Assembly (NCBI RefSeq): GCF_963169125.1
Contig: NC_084802.1
Coordinates: 27,595,107-27,659,106, forward strand
DNA: 64,000 nucleotides
Source of the DNA: Humulus lupulus
Lineage: Eukaryota; Streptophyta; Magnoliopsida; Rosales; Cannabaceae
Reading direction: 5' to 3'
The number at the start of each line of letters is the position of its first letter. The stretch's first letter is position 1. Positions 1-11,003 of this stretch are shown one piece after another. A model generated the notes under the pieces. That model searched no databases. It was not told the origin of the DNA and saw only the letters and a list, made by a program, of their open reading frames with translations. Made by a program: the position numbers and the translations under genes.

Positions 1-604
1 ACTTAACACATGGAGTGCTTGTGGTTAGGGTGAGACCCCAATGGATACATGGGATATCCTTACGGTGTAGACCGAGATCCCAGGCTTTGGTAACGCTTCT
101 GGGATGGCATGGTCGTATATGTGCTTAAATCTTATGGACTGTCTGACTAGATATGAGTTATCTGCTATAGTGATCGTATGATACGCATATGTTATGTGCT
201 GTTTGAGTTTTCTTGCTGGGCTTCGGCTCACGGGTGCTCTGTGTTGCAGGTAAAGGCAAGGAGAAAGTCAACCAGCCATGAGTATGGAGAGCGTGGGGGC
301 GGCGCGTACATGTTTGGCCTGCCCGACTGCTTCGGTTGGGGATATCTTTGGGAAATGGCTGTACAAACCCTAGTTTTGATGGTTAATTACTTATAAACTT
401 GCTTTGAGTTGTAAATATTTTATAAACCGAGTTCTGGGAACCCGAATGTTAAACTCTTGAACTTTTAATGAAATAGAGTACTTTTTAAAGATTACAGCCT
501 GGACTTCTATTTAATCACACTTTTGCTCTAAAAACCTCATTTAGCGAGTTGATTGCACATTTTAAACCCACTTAGTAACGGCTCTAAGGTAGTAGGGCGT
601 TACA
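1..604 (+). repeat. Tekay-like LTR fragment, family A (3' part)
   Basis: The window opens inside an LTR. It ends in GGGCGTTACA at 604, the same end as the other Tekay-like LTRs here (ends of the form TGTAAYGCC...GGGCRTTACA). The conserved block CTTGCTGGGC...GGCTCACGGGTGCT...TTGCAG lies at about 212-248. No coding potential is convincing. The next bases, GTCAC (605-609), would be the target duplication if this is a solo LTR that landed in the neighbouring family B LTR, but the left end lies outside the window, so this cannot be tested. Confidence 0.7.
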
Positions 605-1145
605 GTCACATGGATAAAGGAAGCTGTACCCAACTTAGTGACTTTTGCGACTGTCACTTACCTGTTTAGGACTGAAAGTCCTAAATGATTATTTTGATCT
701 TTGTTGATATTATATCATGCTATATTGTGTTTTCTTGCTGGGCCTTGGCTCATGAGTGCTATGTGGTGCAGGTAAAGGGAAAGAAAAGCTCACCCAGCCT
801 TGAGTGGAGAACTTAGGTGGTGATGTGTACATATGCGGCCGCTAGACCACCACGGCCAAGGAGTTCTCAGAGGAACTAAGGGTTTACCCTATATTTGCCG
901 CTTAGGTCGGCGAGTTTGTAAATTTGAAACAGTAATGACCATTTTGAGTTGTAAATAACTTGTAAATGTTTTTATGGGCCCATGAACAGTTTTATGTATT
1001 TAATAAAATATATCATTTCCTTTTTATTGTTTTTCCACCTTAGCCTGTTAATAACACTTAGAAGCACATTTTTAACCAAAGGACTTGGGTAGCGTGTCAA
1101 ATTTCCGGTTCACCGTAACTTTTCTGGGGTAACCAGGGCGTTACA
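605..1145 (+). repeat. Tekay-like LTR fragment, family B (3' part)
   Basis: This is the 3' portion of the same LTR family that is complete at 6209-8489 and 50083-52396 (both on the minus strand). The end, GGTAACCAGGGCGTTACA, matches the reverse complement of their left ends, and the CTTGCTGGGC...GTGCAG block is at about 734-771. It starts abruptly at 605 after the end of family A, so A probably inserted into B. After 1145 the sequence is Tat gag, so B in turn inserted into the Tat element. Confidence 0.75.
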
Positions 1146-1165
1146 GAAACACAAATCCATCCGAC

Positions 1166-1870
1166 CACCTCGGGATGTTCAATACCTTGATGATGGCCCA
1201 CAATGTCGGGTTCGACCTAAGATGTATTCTGTTCCCCACGACTCTGATCGGAGCTGCCAGACAGTGGTTCAAAAAGTACAAAAACATTCGATAAGCTCTT
1301 GGAAGAAGTTGTCTTCCGAGTTCAAGAGAGTGTTCTGAGCTTCAAAGGAAACTCGCATAAAGGCCAACTCATTGGCCAACATAAAATAGCAACCTGGTGA
1401 GTCCTTGAAAGCATATTTGGGCAGATTCGCCAATGTTGCAGCACGAGCTAGAGACACTGATGATAGCTCCAAGATCATGGCAATGAGAACAGGGATCCTG
1501 GTGGGAGGCGATCTATGGCAAGAGCTCCAACAAAAAGGGGTTAAAAGTGTAGACGAGTTCTTGGCCCGAGCTCAGGAGTGGTTAAACTTGGAGGGGGTGT
1601 GATATGCTGTCGTAGGAACCAACCAGGCCTCTATTCAGCTCGCTAGAGCGGTGACAGGCGGTGCAGCTGTGACTCGACCTGTTACCCAGAATAACCAAGT
1701 GGGAAACAATAAGAGGAAAGGGAATGGTGAGGGCAACCATAATGGCACAAAGAAAAACAAGTCCAGGGAAAAATTCAGGCCCATTTATGCCAGATACACT
1801 GACCTAACAACTACACAAGAACATATTTTCCTGACAAACTCTAATTGCCCTTTGTGGAAGAAACCATAGC
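1166..1870 (+). pseudogene. Tat gag relic
   Basis: Translation in shifting frames gives a retrotransposon Gag capsid region: DHLGMFNTLMMAH at about 1160-1200, then IGAARQWFKKYK near 1245-1280, then the segment at 1405-1602 containing SLKAYLGRFANVAARARD and DEFLARAQEWLNLE. The capsid layout (a hydrophobic GAA..WF motif followed by the ..L..F..RAQ..INLE type motif) is that of Tat-lineage Gag. It is followed by a basic Gly/Asn/Lys-rich stretch (1651-1869). Stop codons and at least one frameshift break it, and no intact start is visible. Confidence 0.7.
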
Positions 1871-2083
1871 CATTAAGGCATCAGTCCCTCAACGTTTTGT
1901 TGATACCACAATGACATCTGTCATAATACCAACGATTTCCGACAATTGAAGGATGAGATTGAAACTCTTATTAGGGCTGGATCGTTAGCCCAGTACGCCT
2001 GAAACTGAGTTACTCCCAATCAATCTACCAGGAAAAATTATCGTTCAGCTCCAAAAACTCTGGCAGGTCAGTCTAGGACTCAG

Positions 2084-3054
2084 ATGGATCATAACCAAGT
2101 CGACCCTCCCCCAAGAGTAGGAGGAGATATAACTACTATTTTCAGAGGACCTCATTTGGCGGACATGAGCAATGGAGCCCAAAAGAGATATATACAGAAG
2201 TTGAAGACTCATAACGATATGGAATTTATCTCGGAGCAACGGTTATCAAAACAACAGCGGTTGGAAAAACAACCAATCATTTTCACGGAGGATGACGCTA
2301 GCCACGTTCAGTTCCCACACAATGACTCGCTGGTGGTAACCGTGCAGCTCATTAATCAAATGGTACGAAGGATATTGGTAGATAATGGAAGCTCAGTAAA
2401 TGTGATTTTCAGGTCCACCCTATAAAAGATGGGATTATTCGTGACCGATCTAAAGGAAACCTTAATGACATTGTATGAATTTTCAGGTAAAGGGACGGTG
2501 GCCATATGGATAATCAGACTGGTGGTTACGCTAGGGGATGATGCACGACTGTTACTAAAATACTTGAGTTTGTTGTAATCGATTGTCCGGCTGCGTATAA
2601 CGCGATTTTGGGACGACCCACACTGATGGTTTTTGAAGCCATTACCTCGATCCGACACTTGGCAATGAAGTTCCCCTAAGCCTCGGGGATATGCACAGTA
2701 TGTGGAGACCAGCTCGCTACCTGAGAATGCTACAACATAGCCATGAAGGGAAAATCACAACCCGGGCGATAGGCAATGGTCATAGACGAAGAATGTGAGG
2801 ATTCCCGGGTAATGGAAGTTACCCATGGGACAGAAAAACCTCAAGAAGAAGCTAATGAGGTTGCCCAACAGGACTACATTGACCCGCGAATAGGCGAAGA
2901 TATATCTGAGCTCAAAGTTGTGGATGAGCTTGAGGATATCAGTATCGACCCAGAAACACCTTCAAGAGTTGTAAAAGTTGGGAAAAATCTAGGAGCTAAA
3001 AGGAAGAATGAGCTAGTCAAATTCTTGAGGAAGAATCTGGACGTCTTTGCCTAG
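2084..3054 (+). pseudogene. Tat protease and gag-pol linker relic
   Basis: The segment 2084-2425 encodes the Tat hallmark FRGPHLADMSNGAQKRY, then IIFTEDDASHVQFPHND, and the aspartic protease motif VDNGSSVNVIF at about 2375-2410. Tat proteases read DNG where most gypsy elements read DSG. Downstream to about 2670 the frame shifts, but ILGRPTL-like sequence (about 2606-2625) marks the protease end. The segment 2776-3054 is an acidic linker before reverse transcriptase. Several in-frame stops show that no functional protease remains. Confidence 0.7.
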
Positions 3055-3960
3055 TTGCATGAAGATATGGTGGGAATCAATTCGACTATAATAATGCATA
3101 CTTTGAACTTGGAAAATAAAGTGCCTGCAAGGTCCAAAAAATGAAGGCTTTTGAGGAGAGTATGATCGGAAGCATTAGAAAAAGAAGTAGCTCGCCTACT
3201 TAAATGCAGATCTATCAGGGAAAAAAAATACCTGATCTGGGTTGTTAACCCCGTTCTGGTCTTGAAGCCAAATGGGAATTGGAGAACTTGCATTGATTTC
3301 TCCGATCTCAACAAGGCCTGTCCTAAGGACTGTTTCCCATTACCTAGAATTGATCAGTTGGTAGACGCTACCGTTGGTCACAAGCTCATGTCTTTCATGG
3401 ACGCGTATTCTTGATATAACCAGATCGCGATGAACCCTGCAGAACAAAAGCATACCAACTTCATGACCGAGCATAACATATACTGCTAAAATGTTATGCC
3501 ATTCGGGTTGAAGAATGCCTATGATACGTACCAACGATTAATCAACAAAATGTTCGCTAACCAGATCAGGAAAAACATGGAGGTGTGTGTCGATGATATT
3601 CTCGTTAAATCAAAGACTGCCAGTAACCGTGTATTCGACCTGGAAGATGTTTTGCGTATTAAGGAGATATGCCATGAAGTTAAATCCCCATAAGTGAACT
3701 TTCAGAGTTTAATTGAGAAGATTTCTGGGGTTTATAGTCAACACAAGGGGGATAGAGGCAAATCCAGAGAAAATCAAATCGTTGTTGGAAATGCCTTCGC
3801 CTAGGTCGTGCAAGGAAGTACAAAGTTTAACTGGAAAGGTGGCGGTCCTAAACCGCTTCGTTTCAAAATCCACTGACAAGTGTCTCCCATTTTACAATTT
3901 TCTCAAAGGAAACAAGAAGTTTGAGTGGACCGAAGAACATTTCATGACCTGAAAGCTCAC
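3055..3960 (+). pseudogene. Tat reverse transcriptase relic
   Basis: The order of motifs is that of gypsy reverse transcriptase: KPNGNWRTCIDFSDLNKACPK at about 3268-3330, FPLPRIDQLVDAT to about 3370, MPFGLKNAYDTYQRLINKMF at 3496-3560, the catalytic VDDIL at about 3589-3603, and FLGFIVNTRGIEANPEKI at 3722-3778. The two adjacent aspartates are present, but there are stops at about 3414 and 3487, so the polymerase cannot be made. LNKACPKD wording is characteristic of the Tat/Athila branch rather than chromoviruses. Confidence 0.8.
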
Positions 3961-5067
3961 TTAGCTGAACCCCCTGTACTATCAAAACCGGCGTCTGGGG
4001 AATGTTTGTTTTTGTATCTAGCCATGATAGAAAATGCAGTCAGTGCTGTGTTAGTTCGAGAGGAAAATCAGGCATAGAAACTAGTGTGTTATGTAAGTAA
4101 AGACTTCTCGGAGCTGTGTCCCGGTATCCATTAATAGAAAAGCTCGCGTTTTGTCTTATTTTGGCTTCAAGGAAGCTCATACCATATTTTCAGTGCCACA
4201 TTATCCACGTCTTAACCAACCAAACTTTAAGGCAGGTTTTGAAAAAACCTGAAACGCCAGGACATATACTAAAATGGGCCATAGAACTCAGCCAGTTCAA
4301 AATATTATATATGCCACACACAAAAATCAAGAGTTAAGCTCTCACTGACTTTGTGGCTGAGTGCACAGGTTTTTAGGATGAGTCGATAAGAGAACTGGTG
4401 TAGGAATTGTGGAAAATATTCGTTGATGGATCCTCTAATGAAAACGGATTGGGAGTTGGGATAATTTTAATCTCACCTGAAGGGCATCAATTCCATACAA
4501 CTCTCAGGTTGGGATTTGAAGCATCCAACAATGAAGCCGAATATGAGGCCTTATTAGCAGGGCTAAGGGTGGCGAAAGAGCTAAAAGCAAAGGAAATCCA
4601 ATGTTATAGTGATTCTCATCTCATAGTCAATTAGATATTGGGAGAATACCAAGCTAGCGGTATCAAGATGGTGGCCTACTTAGCCAAGGTTAAAGGTGAG
4701 TTGTCTGAATTCGAGTTTAGCTTTGTTGAACAAGTACCCCACGAGCATAATTCCAATGCTAATGTTTTGGCTCGACTTGCTACCACCAAAGAGGTAGATA
4801 CACTAAATGTAGTTCCGGTGGAGTTCTTGGAAAGCCTGAGCATAATAGCAGAAACGGATGAGGTCAGAATGATTGACATAAATCCGACCTGGAGGACCCC
4901 CATAGTGGAGTATCCCACAACTAGAAAGTTTCCTGACGATCGAAAGGGTGCAAGAAAGCTTCTATATCAAGCTTCACGATATGTTATGGTTGAAGGGATT
5001 CTATATCGATGAGGGCATTCACTACCTCTCCTACGGTGTGTTCTGCCCGAGGAAGCACAAACTATCT
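3961..5067 (+). pseudogene. Tat RNase H plus second archaeal-type RNase H relic
   Basis: A gypsy RNase H remnant (3961-4370) is followed at 4407-4634 by a second RNase H: IFVDGSSNENGLGVGIIL (first Asp), NNEAEYEALLAGL (Glu) and CYSDSHLIVN (Asp), continuing at 4638-5012 with QVPHEHNSNANVLARLAT. A second RNase H of this type is a known hallmark of Tat elements. A single stop at 4632-4634 separates the two halves. The reading frame runs into PEEAQTI just before 5067, where element C begins. Confidence 0.8.
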
Positions 5068-8000
5068 TGTAATGCCCTGGATAACCAAGATCGTTACACT
5101 GTGTGTTTAAAATAGTAAAAGACTTGCTAATCAAGTCATTTAAATGAAAATGTGATCCTAAAGTAATAAACAAGTTAGGTTTAAAAGATTTTGGTCATAA
5201 ATGGATAATTTTCATTAAAACAAATATTTGGTACACGGGATCCCAAAAACAGGGTTTAAACGACAGATTTACAAAATTTCCAAAAGTTATATACAATCAA
5301 GGACACTCTAATGGCAAAATGCACATTTTAGGTTTCCGTCCCTGTACAATCCCTCGATCGTGGCAGATGAGCAGCTGACAATGTACACCTCGCCCCCAGA
5401 GCTCTCCAACTCATGGTTGAACCATCTTACCCTTGCCTTTACCTGCACCACGTAGCACCCGTGAGCCGAGGCCCAGCAAGAAAACCATAACATCATAACA
5501 TATTCAATAACAAGAATCAAATAATTTTAAGACATTAACCAGATATTCAGCAGGCCATAACAGACATAAAAAGTAGTGACGACAATCAAGGAATCATCAG
5601 TCTATCATCCAGGTATTCAACAAGCCATAACCATCAGATTAACAACAGTAAACACATTCATAATCAACAGTTTATCACAATCATCATACAATACGTAGGG
5701 TTGACACCCTTAGGCCGCACCCTCAGTTTAACCCACTGACTCTGACTCGCTTAGGCCGAGCCCAGTGTTTAACCCACTAACTCCGGCTCGCTTAGGCCGA
5801 GATCAGTGACTATTTAGCTAACCTCAGCTCTCAGTGGCAGAGCCGCGTCCTGTGCGCAAATATCAGTCCTGAAACTCTTAGGCCATTTATTTCATGCTCA
5901 CGTGGCATATCATAATCATATAGAATTTGTATTCAAATATAATGAAACCTAGTCCCAACACAGCCACACAAAAGGGTGCAGTTTTCTTACCTCATGTTCA
6001 AGTACTTCGGTTAATAAGAACGACCCTCGAGCACGATCCTGTTCTGAGCCCTAGCGAACACCCAATCACAATCCATAAATGGTACTTAGATGAGTTAATA
6101 TTCCAAAGAACAATCCCGGAACCAATCCCGTGCTCTCGGGACCTCTAATTCCACCAAACAGGGTGGTGAAATCGTCTCATGAGCCCCTGAGCAAAAACCC
6201 TAAAAAGGTGTAACGCCGTGGTTACCCCAGAACAGTTGTGGTGAACGGTGAACCGGAAATTTGAACTGCTACTCGAGTCCTTTGGTTATAAACGTGCTCT
6301 AAGTGTTATTAACAGGTTAAGGTGGAAAACAATAAAAAGAAAAGGATATATTTTATTAAGTATATAACTGCTCATGAGCTTATCAAAACATTTACAAGTT
6401 ATTTACAACTCAAAATGGTCACTACTGTTTCAAATTTACAAACCCGCCGACCTAAGCGGCAAAATAGGGTAAACCCCCTAGTTCCTCTGAGAAACTCCTT
6501 GGCCGTGGTGGTCAAGCGGCCGCATATGTACACATCACCACCTAAGCTCTCAACTCAAGGCTGGGTGAGCTTTTCTTTCCCTTTACTTGCACCACATAGC
6601 ACCCATGAGCCGAGGCTCAGCAAGAAAACACAATATAGCATGATATAATATCAACAATGATCATAATAATCATTCAGGACTATCAGTCCAAAACAGATAG
6701 GTGACAGTCTCAAAAATCACTAAATTGGGAATAGCTCCCTTCAACCTTGTGACGATAGGGTCATCGGGGCTTAACAGGTAAGTGAACCTTTCATTAGCTT
6801 AACCAGGATAGGTGCATGGTGACTGGTCACCAACATAACCTTCCTCATGACCATAGAGTCATAACCCTGAAACATCGTTCCCTAGCCATGTGACAAGCGG
6901 TCACCTGGGCCTTAGGCCCTGGCTCTGAGTAACTAGTCTTAGACTAGCCAAGTGCTTATAAGTTTCATCGACCTTAGGGTCGGTCCAGCATTAATGCCTT
7001 AGAGCCATTCAATGCTGATATCGATTAGATCTAATCTTCATTCGGCCCTGCGTTCAGGACGCTTATGCCGTTTCTGACTCTTAGGTCAGTGTCCCTGACT
7101 ACTCAGTACCATATATAAGTAAACAATATTTGCTAGCATTTAATATGCAATCAATGTCCACATTTATCAACCAACATGCCTCAACAACAATCATGCATGT
7201 CATATACACAGGGTGCAATTTTCTCACCTCAGATTCGAGCTAGAGTGAATAAAGGAACGACCCTTGAGAACGATCAACTTTTAGTCCTTTAGCGGTCACG
7301 TAGTCATAACCAAACATGGGACATCATCAATTAAAATGATCAACATAGGTTCCCAAACAAAAATCTAGCCTCTGGGACATCAATCCAAACTAATCCAAGT
7401 AGTAGGAACAATCTCGAGGCGTAAAACTATGTTCCCGGGGTCAAAACACACAAACGGGCTCAACCCTGCTCAAGGGCTGCGGCCCTGACACCTTGGGCCG
7501 CGGCCCCCAGCCACCACAGAAACAAGGGCCGTGGCGCCCAACAAAGGCAATTTCCCCCACCTGCTTCTTTGAGATAGGGCTGCGGCACTCCAAGAACAGG
7601 GCCGCGACCCCCAACCCAGAACACGCACAAACTCGTTCTCCAACATCCCAAAGCCTCCAAAATCATGCCTAAACATTACCAAATCATCAAATCAAAGTTC
7701 CCAAGCTTCCCAATGGTCCAAAACCATTCAAACCCAAGGTTCAATCAAACCAAGAACTCAACGGTTCACAAAATACAATTCAAAGCTTAGAAACTCTAAT
7801 AACTCAAAACATTAAACTTAGATTACCTTTGATTGGGTTGTTTCTCGTCGAATCCTTCGATCAAGAAACTTCTAATCTTTCCTAGGATTGCTATGCCTCG
7901 ATCCTGGCTTGATTCCGACTCCTAGAACTCGAGATTTCTTCGAAATGGCTTCGAACCGTAAGAATGAACTAACGGGAAAGAACGAGAGGTTTTCTAACGT

Positions 8001-9747
8001 ATGTTCTATCTGACAAGCTACTTCAAGCTTAAGTAACCTCAAATAAAACCTAGTGCTTGGGGTCCCAAAAACCTCCCCGGGGACATTATAGTCAAAATTT
8101 CCAGAATTTCATCCTGATCTCAATAACTCCCAATTTATCATCAAATAAACATTCTTATTACCCAATAATTGACCCCGTTATGACAAAACCGCTAATCCAT
8201 TATATAGGACCGTCTCATGCCGAATAGCTCGAATATATCTCCATAATAATGGAATCTCATTCACAAATCACAATATGCACCCAAATATACAAATATACCC
8301 TTAACGGGCCAAATTATCAAAATATCATAATACTCAAATGTGGCCCCACATGCATGCATATAACATCATATTATAATATAATTCATATAAACATGCATAT
8401 ATTCATTTAATGGCATAATTAAGCAGTTATGGCCCTCCCAACCTACTAATCCTGCCATTAAACCACATCGGAGGATTCATGGCATTACAAAAGGTACCCA
8501 AAAATCAAGTTTTGAAAGCTGAGTAGCGCTACAACGCTACCTATTAGGCGTGACAGCGATAGAGCCAGAGACTCTAGCCCACAAAATCGCAGCCTAGCGT
8601 TGTAGCGCTCCCAACCTAGCGCTGATACCAAAATTCTGAAATTCTGGGTTTTCTCTTCGAATTTCCCCAAGCCAAAGCTCCAAAAATCCATCCCTCAAGA
8701 CCTCCAAACCCATAATTAACCATGGAAATCCACTCTACTCATCAAAGGCAACAAAATCTAACCAAGTTTTTCTCAAAAACTCCAACAAATCCCCAAAATC
8801 CATATCCAAGCTCTCAATCCCCAAACATCATAAAAACAGAGTAAGAATTCAGAAAATTCAGAGATAATAGTCAGAATTTTACCTCAGTTGTGACTATCTT
8901 CTCACAAGCTTCAACCTCCAATTTCTGAGCTTAAGTCTCAGCTAAACCCTCCCTAGTTCCAGAGCTTTAACTCATCTGAAATGATGGCCTAAGCTTCCCT
9001 GAATCTTCTGACTGTCCTAAACTTGCCTTCCCTCAGCTTGACCCAGCCTAGAACCAACCTAGTTCCCAGCCGAAATTCTACAGCCCTTCACCTTAACTCC
9101 ATAATTGAGAGAGAACAAACCGTGAGTGAGAAAGAGAGAATTTTGGTTATCTCTCAAAGTTTCCAGTTTCTTCTTAGTATAACACTAACCTCAAATATAC
9201 ACTGAGTATATCTCTAAAAAAAAGACCTTTATGCCCCTCCAAGGTTTACTAATCTTTAAATAGCCCCTAGGGATAAAATGGTCATTTTGCTCCCAATTCC
9301 CGCTAATTCCTCAATTGCTCCTAATATCTATCTATGAATCCTATCATCCAATTAATTACCCAATGTCTAATAATCCCTGATATATTTTCTAAATTCCCGA
9401 AAATACCCAGGCTCCCCCAAGCCGGGCATAAATCCCCGCCGTGACTATTTCCCCAATCCGCTCACTAGGACCGTCTCAAGCCATATATTGCAAATATATC
9501 CACATAATCATGTGGTCTCAACAATTTATCACATATAATTACATTTATGCCCTCAACGGGCCAAAATTACAAATATGCCCTTATAAGCTAAACAGGGCCC
9601 ACATGCATATTTAATACTTATAAACATGCATTTAATCATATCCATATAATCATGCGTTTAATCATTTATTCACATATATACCAATTATGCCCTCCCGACA
9701 CACTAATCAAGGCCCTTAAGCCTTATTAGCAATTTTGGGTCGTTACA
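5068..9747 (-). repeat. Element C 3' LTR (2,394 bp without the insert)
   Basis: On the minus strand it starts TGTAACGACCC at 9747 and ends GGGCATTACA at 5068. Removing the family B solo LTR and one target duplication (6209-8494) leaves 2,394 bp, matching the 2,395 bp of the sister solo LTR at 11004-14194. A cluster of AGCGCT-type words is at 8523-8625. A predicted splice donor (GAG/GTAAAA) is near 8882, and the conserved CTTGCTGGGC...GTGCAG acceptor-like block is at about 5443-5490. Confidence 0.85.
6204..8494 (-). mobile_element. Solo LTR, family B copy 1, with AAAGG target duplication
   Basis: A complete LTR of 2,281 bp (6209-8489) with no internal region. The 5-bp duplication AAAGG flanks it at 6204-6208 and 8490-8494. 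On the minus strand it starts TGTAATGCC and ends GGCGTTACA. It carries five GGGCCGCGGCCC-type words at 7473-7611 and the CTTGCTGGGC-type block (here with CTGAGC for CTGGGC) at about 6587-6632. It lies inside the 3' LTR of element C, so it is younger than C. Solo LTRs arise by recombination between the two LTRs of one element. Confidence 0.9.
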
Positions 9748-9767
9748 ACTATCCCCTCCTTATTACA
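9748..9767 (-). other. Polypurine tract of element C
   Basis: Read on the minus strand this is GTAATAAGGAGGGGATAGT directly before the LTR start TGTAACGACCC. A purine-rich tract abutting the 3' LTR primes plus-strand synthesis in LTR retrotransposons. The same tract precedes the LTR of element D at 47806-47820. Confidence 0.75.
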
Positions 9768-11003
9768 ATTTCGTCCTCGAGATTTATTCGAACACGTCAA
9801 GTAATAAATCTCATGCATCTGACCAAAACTTCAGAGTCCGATTCTTTACCTTTTATCATTAAATAACACTCTTACTAGGGTGACAATCTTGTACCATAAG
9901 ATCTTATCTTATAACTATAATTTCATTAGCCTTTCCTTGCACAATAACTCTGTTGAAACTCCAAGGTCTGCTTATCTCATCAATGGTCATTATCCCGTAT
10001 TGTCATTGGCACCAGTAATACTCATAAGCCACCACCCATACCAGGGTAAGGCTAACTTGTAGGCCCCCGACCCAGTTCTTGGTATGATCTCGGACCCTTT
10101 CTCGAATCAGAAGTCAAAACTCCCCCTTTCTTTCTCAAGGTATCATACTCTTTCTTGTCTGAAATGTTTGGAGAAATACAAGTCTCCCGTCCTGGAACTT
10201 CGTGTTCCGATACTTGAAACTTGCGGATCCTTATGTCCTTGCAGATGGGCAGATACTTCTGCCCTAATAATTCCAATAACTTCATTGGTTTCCCCCGAAC
10301 CAATACTGAACCATGATACTCACTGCCTTTAATTTCCTTACTTAGAACCGGTACTTCTTGTTTTCTATCTTACCATATCTTATGCCGTGTCACCCTAGCT
10401 GTAATATGGCATTCATCACTGTGACTGCTTCATCAAGGGACTATACTTTTCTTAACATCCCAAACACTTGTACATTCAATGCATAATTCTTTAAAATAAC
10501 CATTAATTCTTTAGGTTACCATTCTATCTGTAGACAACCAATAGTTCTAGGTTCCAACCTTATTCCCTTCGTCCGCTAATTTCTTTCTAGAACTTGGAAA
10601 AATTTAAGGGTCTCAACCCGGCACTATCAATTATCATGCTACGCCACCCATTCACACGAGCCAAAGTGTGTTAACTCAATCTTCTGAGTTGCAACCTTCC
10701 ATGTCCAATCATCTTACTTATAGTCTAATGTGGTCCATATCTACGATCTTCCACTATATCATTTTACCTTCCAATATACGAATTTGAAATCTTATCATCC
10801 AATTAAACTTCCTGGTTACAATATGTCTAAGGAAGTAGTACAATGTTCATTTAGGATTTCCATCTCAACACTAGATTCCATCGGATGACTCATCCGATCT
10901 TCATCTCTTAATTCATACTACGATGGTAGATTTCTTAACCATTTCCACCACATCATCTTTATGAATTTATTTGTCCATAGAAAAATATATATATATATAT
11001 ATA
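9768..11003 (-). pseudogene. Element C pol relic (3' part)
   Basis: There is no open frame here. The stretch lies where the 3' half of pol should be, and short words resemble Tekay pol on the minus strand, but stops are dense in every frame. The adjacent GTCCTCGAG (about 9773-9781) is the usual GAGGACGAAA-like sequence seen just upstream of the Tekay polypurine tract. The stretch ends in a TA microsatellite (about 10986-11003) at the edge of the next solo LTR. I could not place domain boundaries. Confidence 0.4.

Larger units (their letters stand above)
1146..5067 (+). mobile_element. Tat-lineage Ty3/gypsy retrotransposon, left part
   Basis: A degenerate + strand gag-pol in the order gag, protease, reverse transcriptase, RNase H, second (archaeal-type) RNase H. 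The double RNase H and the wording of the motifs are typical of the Tat lineage. The coding sequence stops at 5067 at the left end of element C and resumes at about 17519 with the integrase zinc-finger region. Its 5' LTR and primer site are not visible; family B and A LTR pieces lie upstream. Many stops and frameshifts make it a dead copy, the oldest layer of this half of the window. Confidence 0.85.

Noticed and set aside
7460..7682. Short minus-strand frames rich in Gly/Arg/Trp
   Set aside because: Same cause: the GGGCCGCGGCCC cluster of a solo LTR.
10986..11003. TA microsatellite as a regulatory site
   Set aside because: A simple repeat at the edge of a solo LTR, probably an expanded target site; nothing further supports a role.
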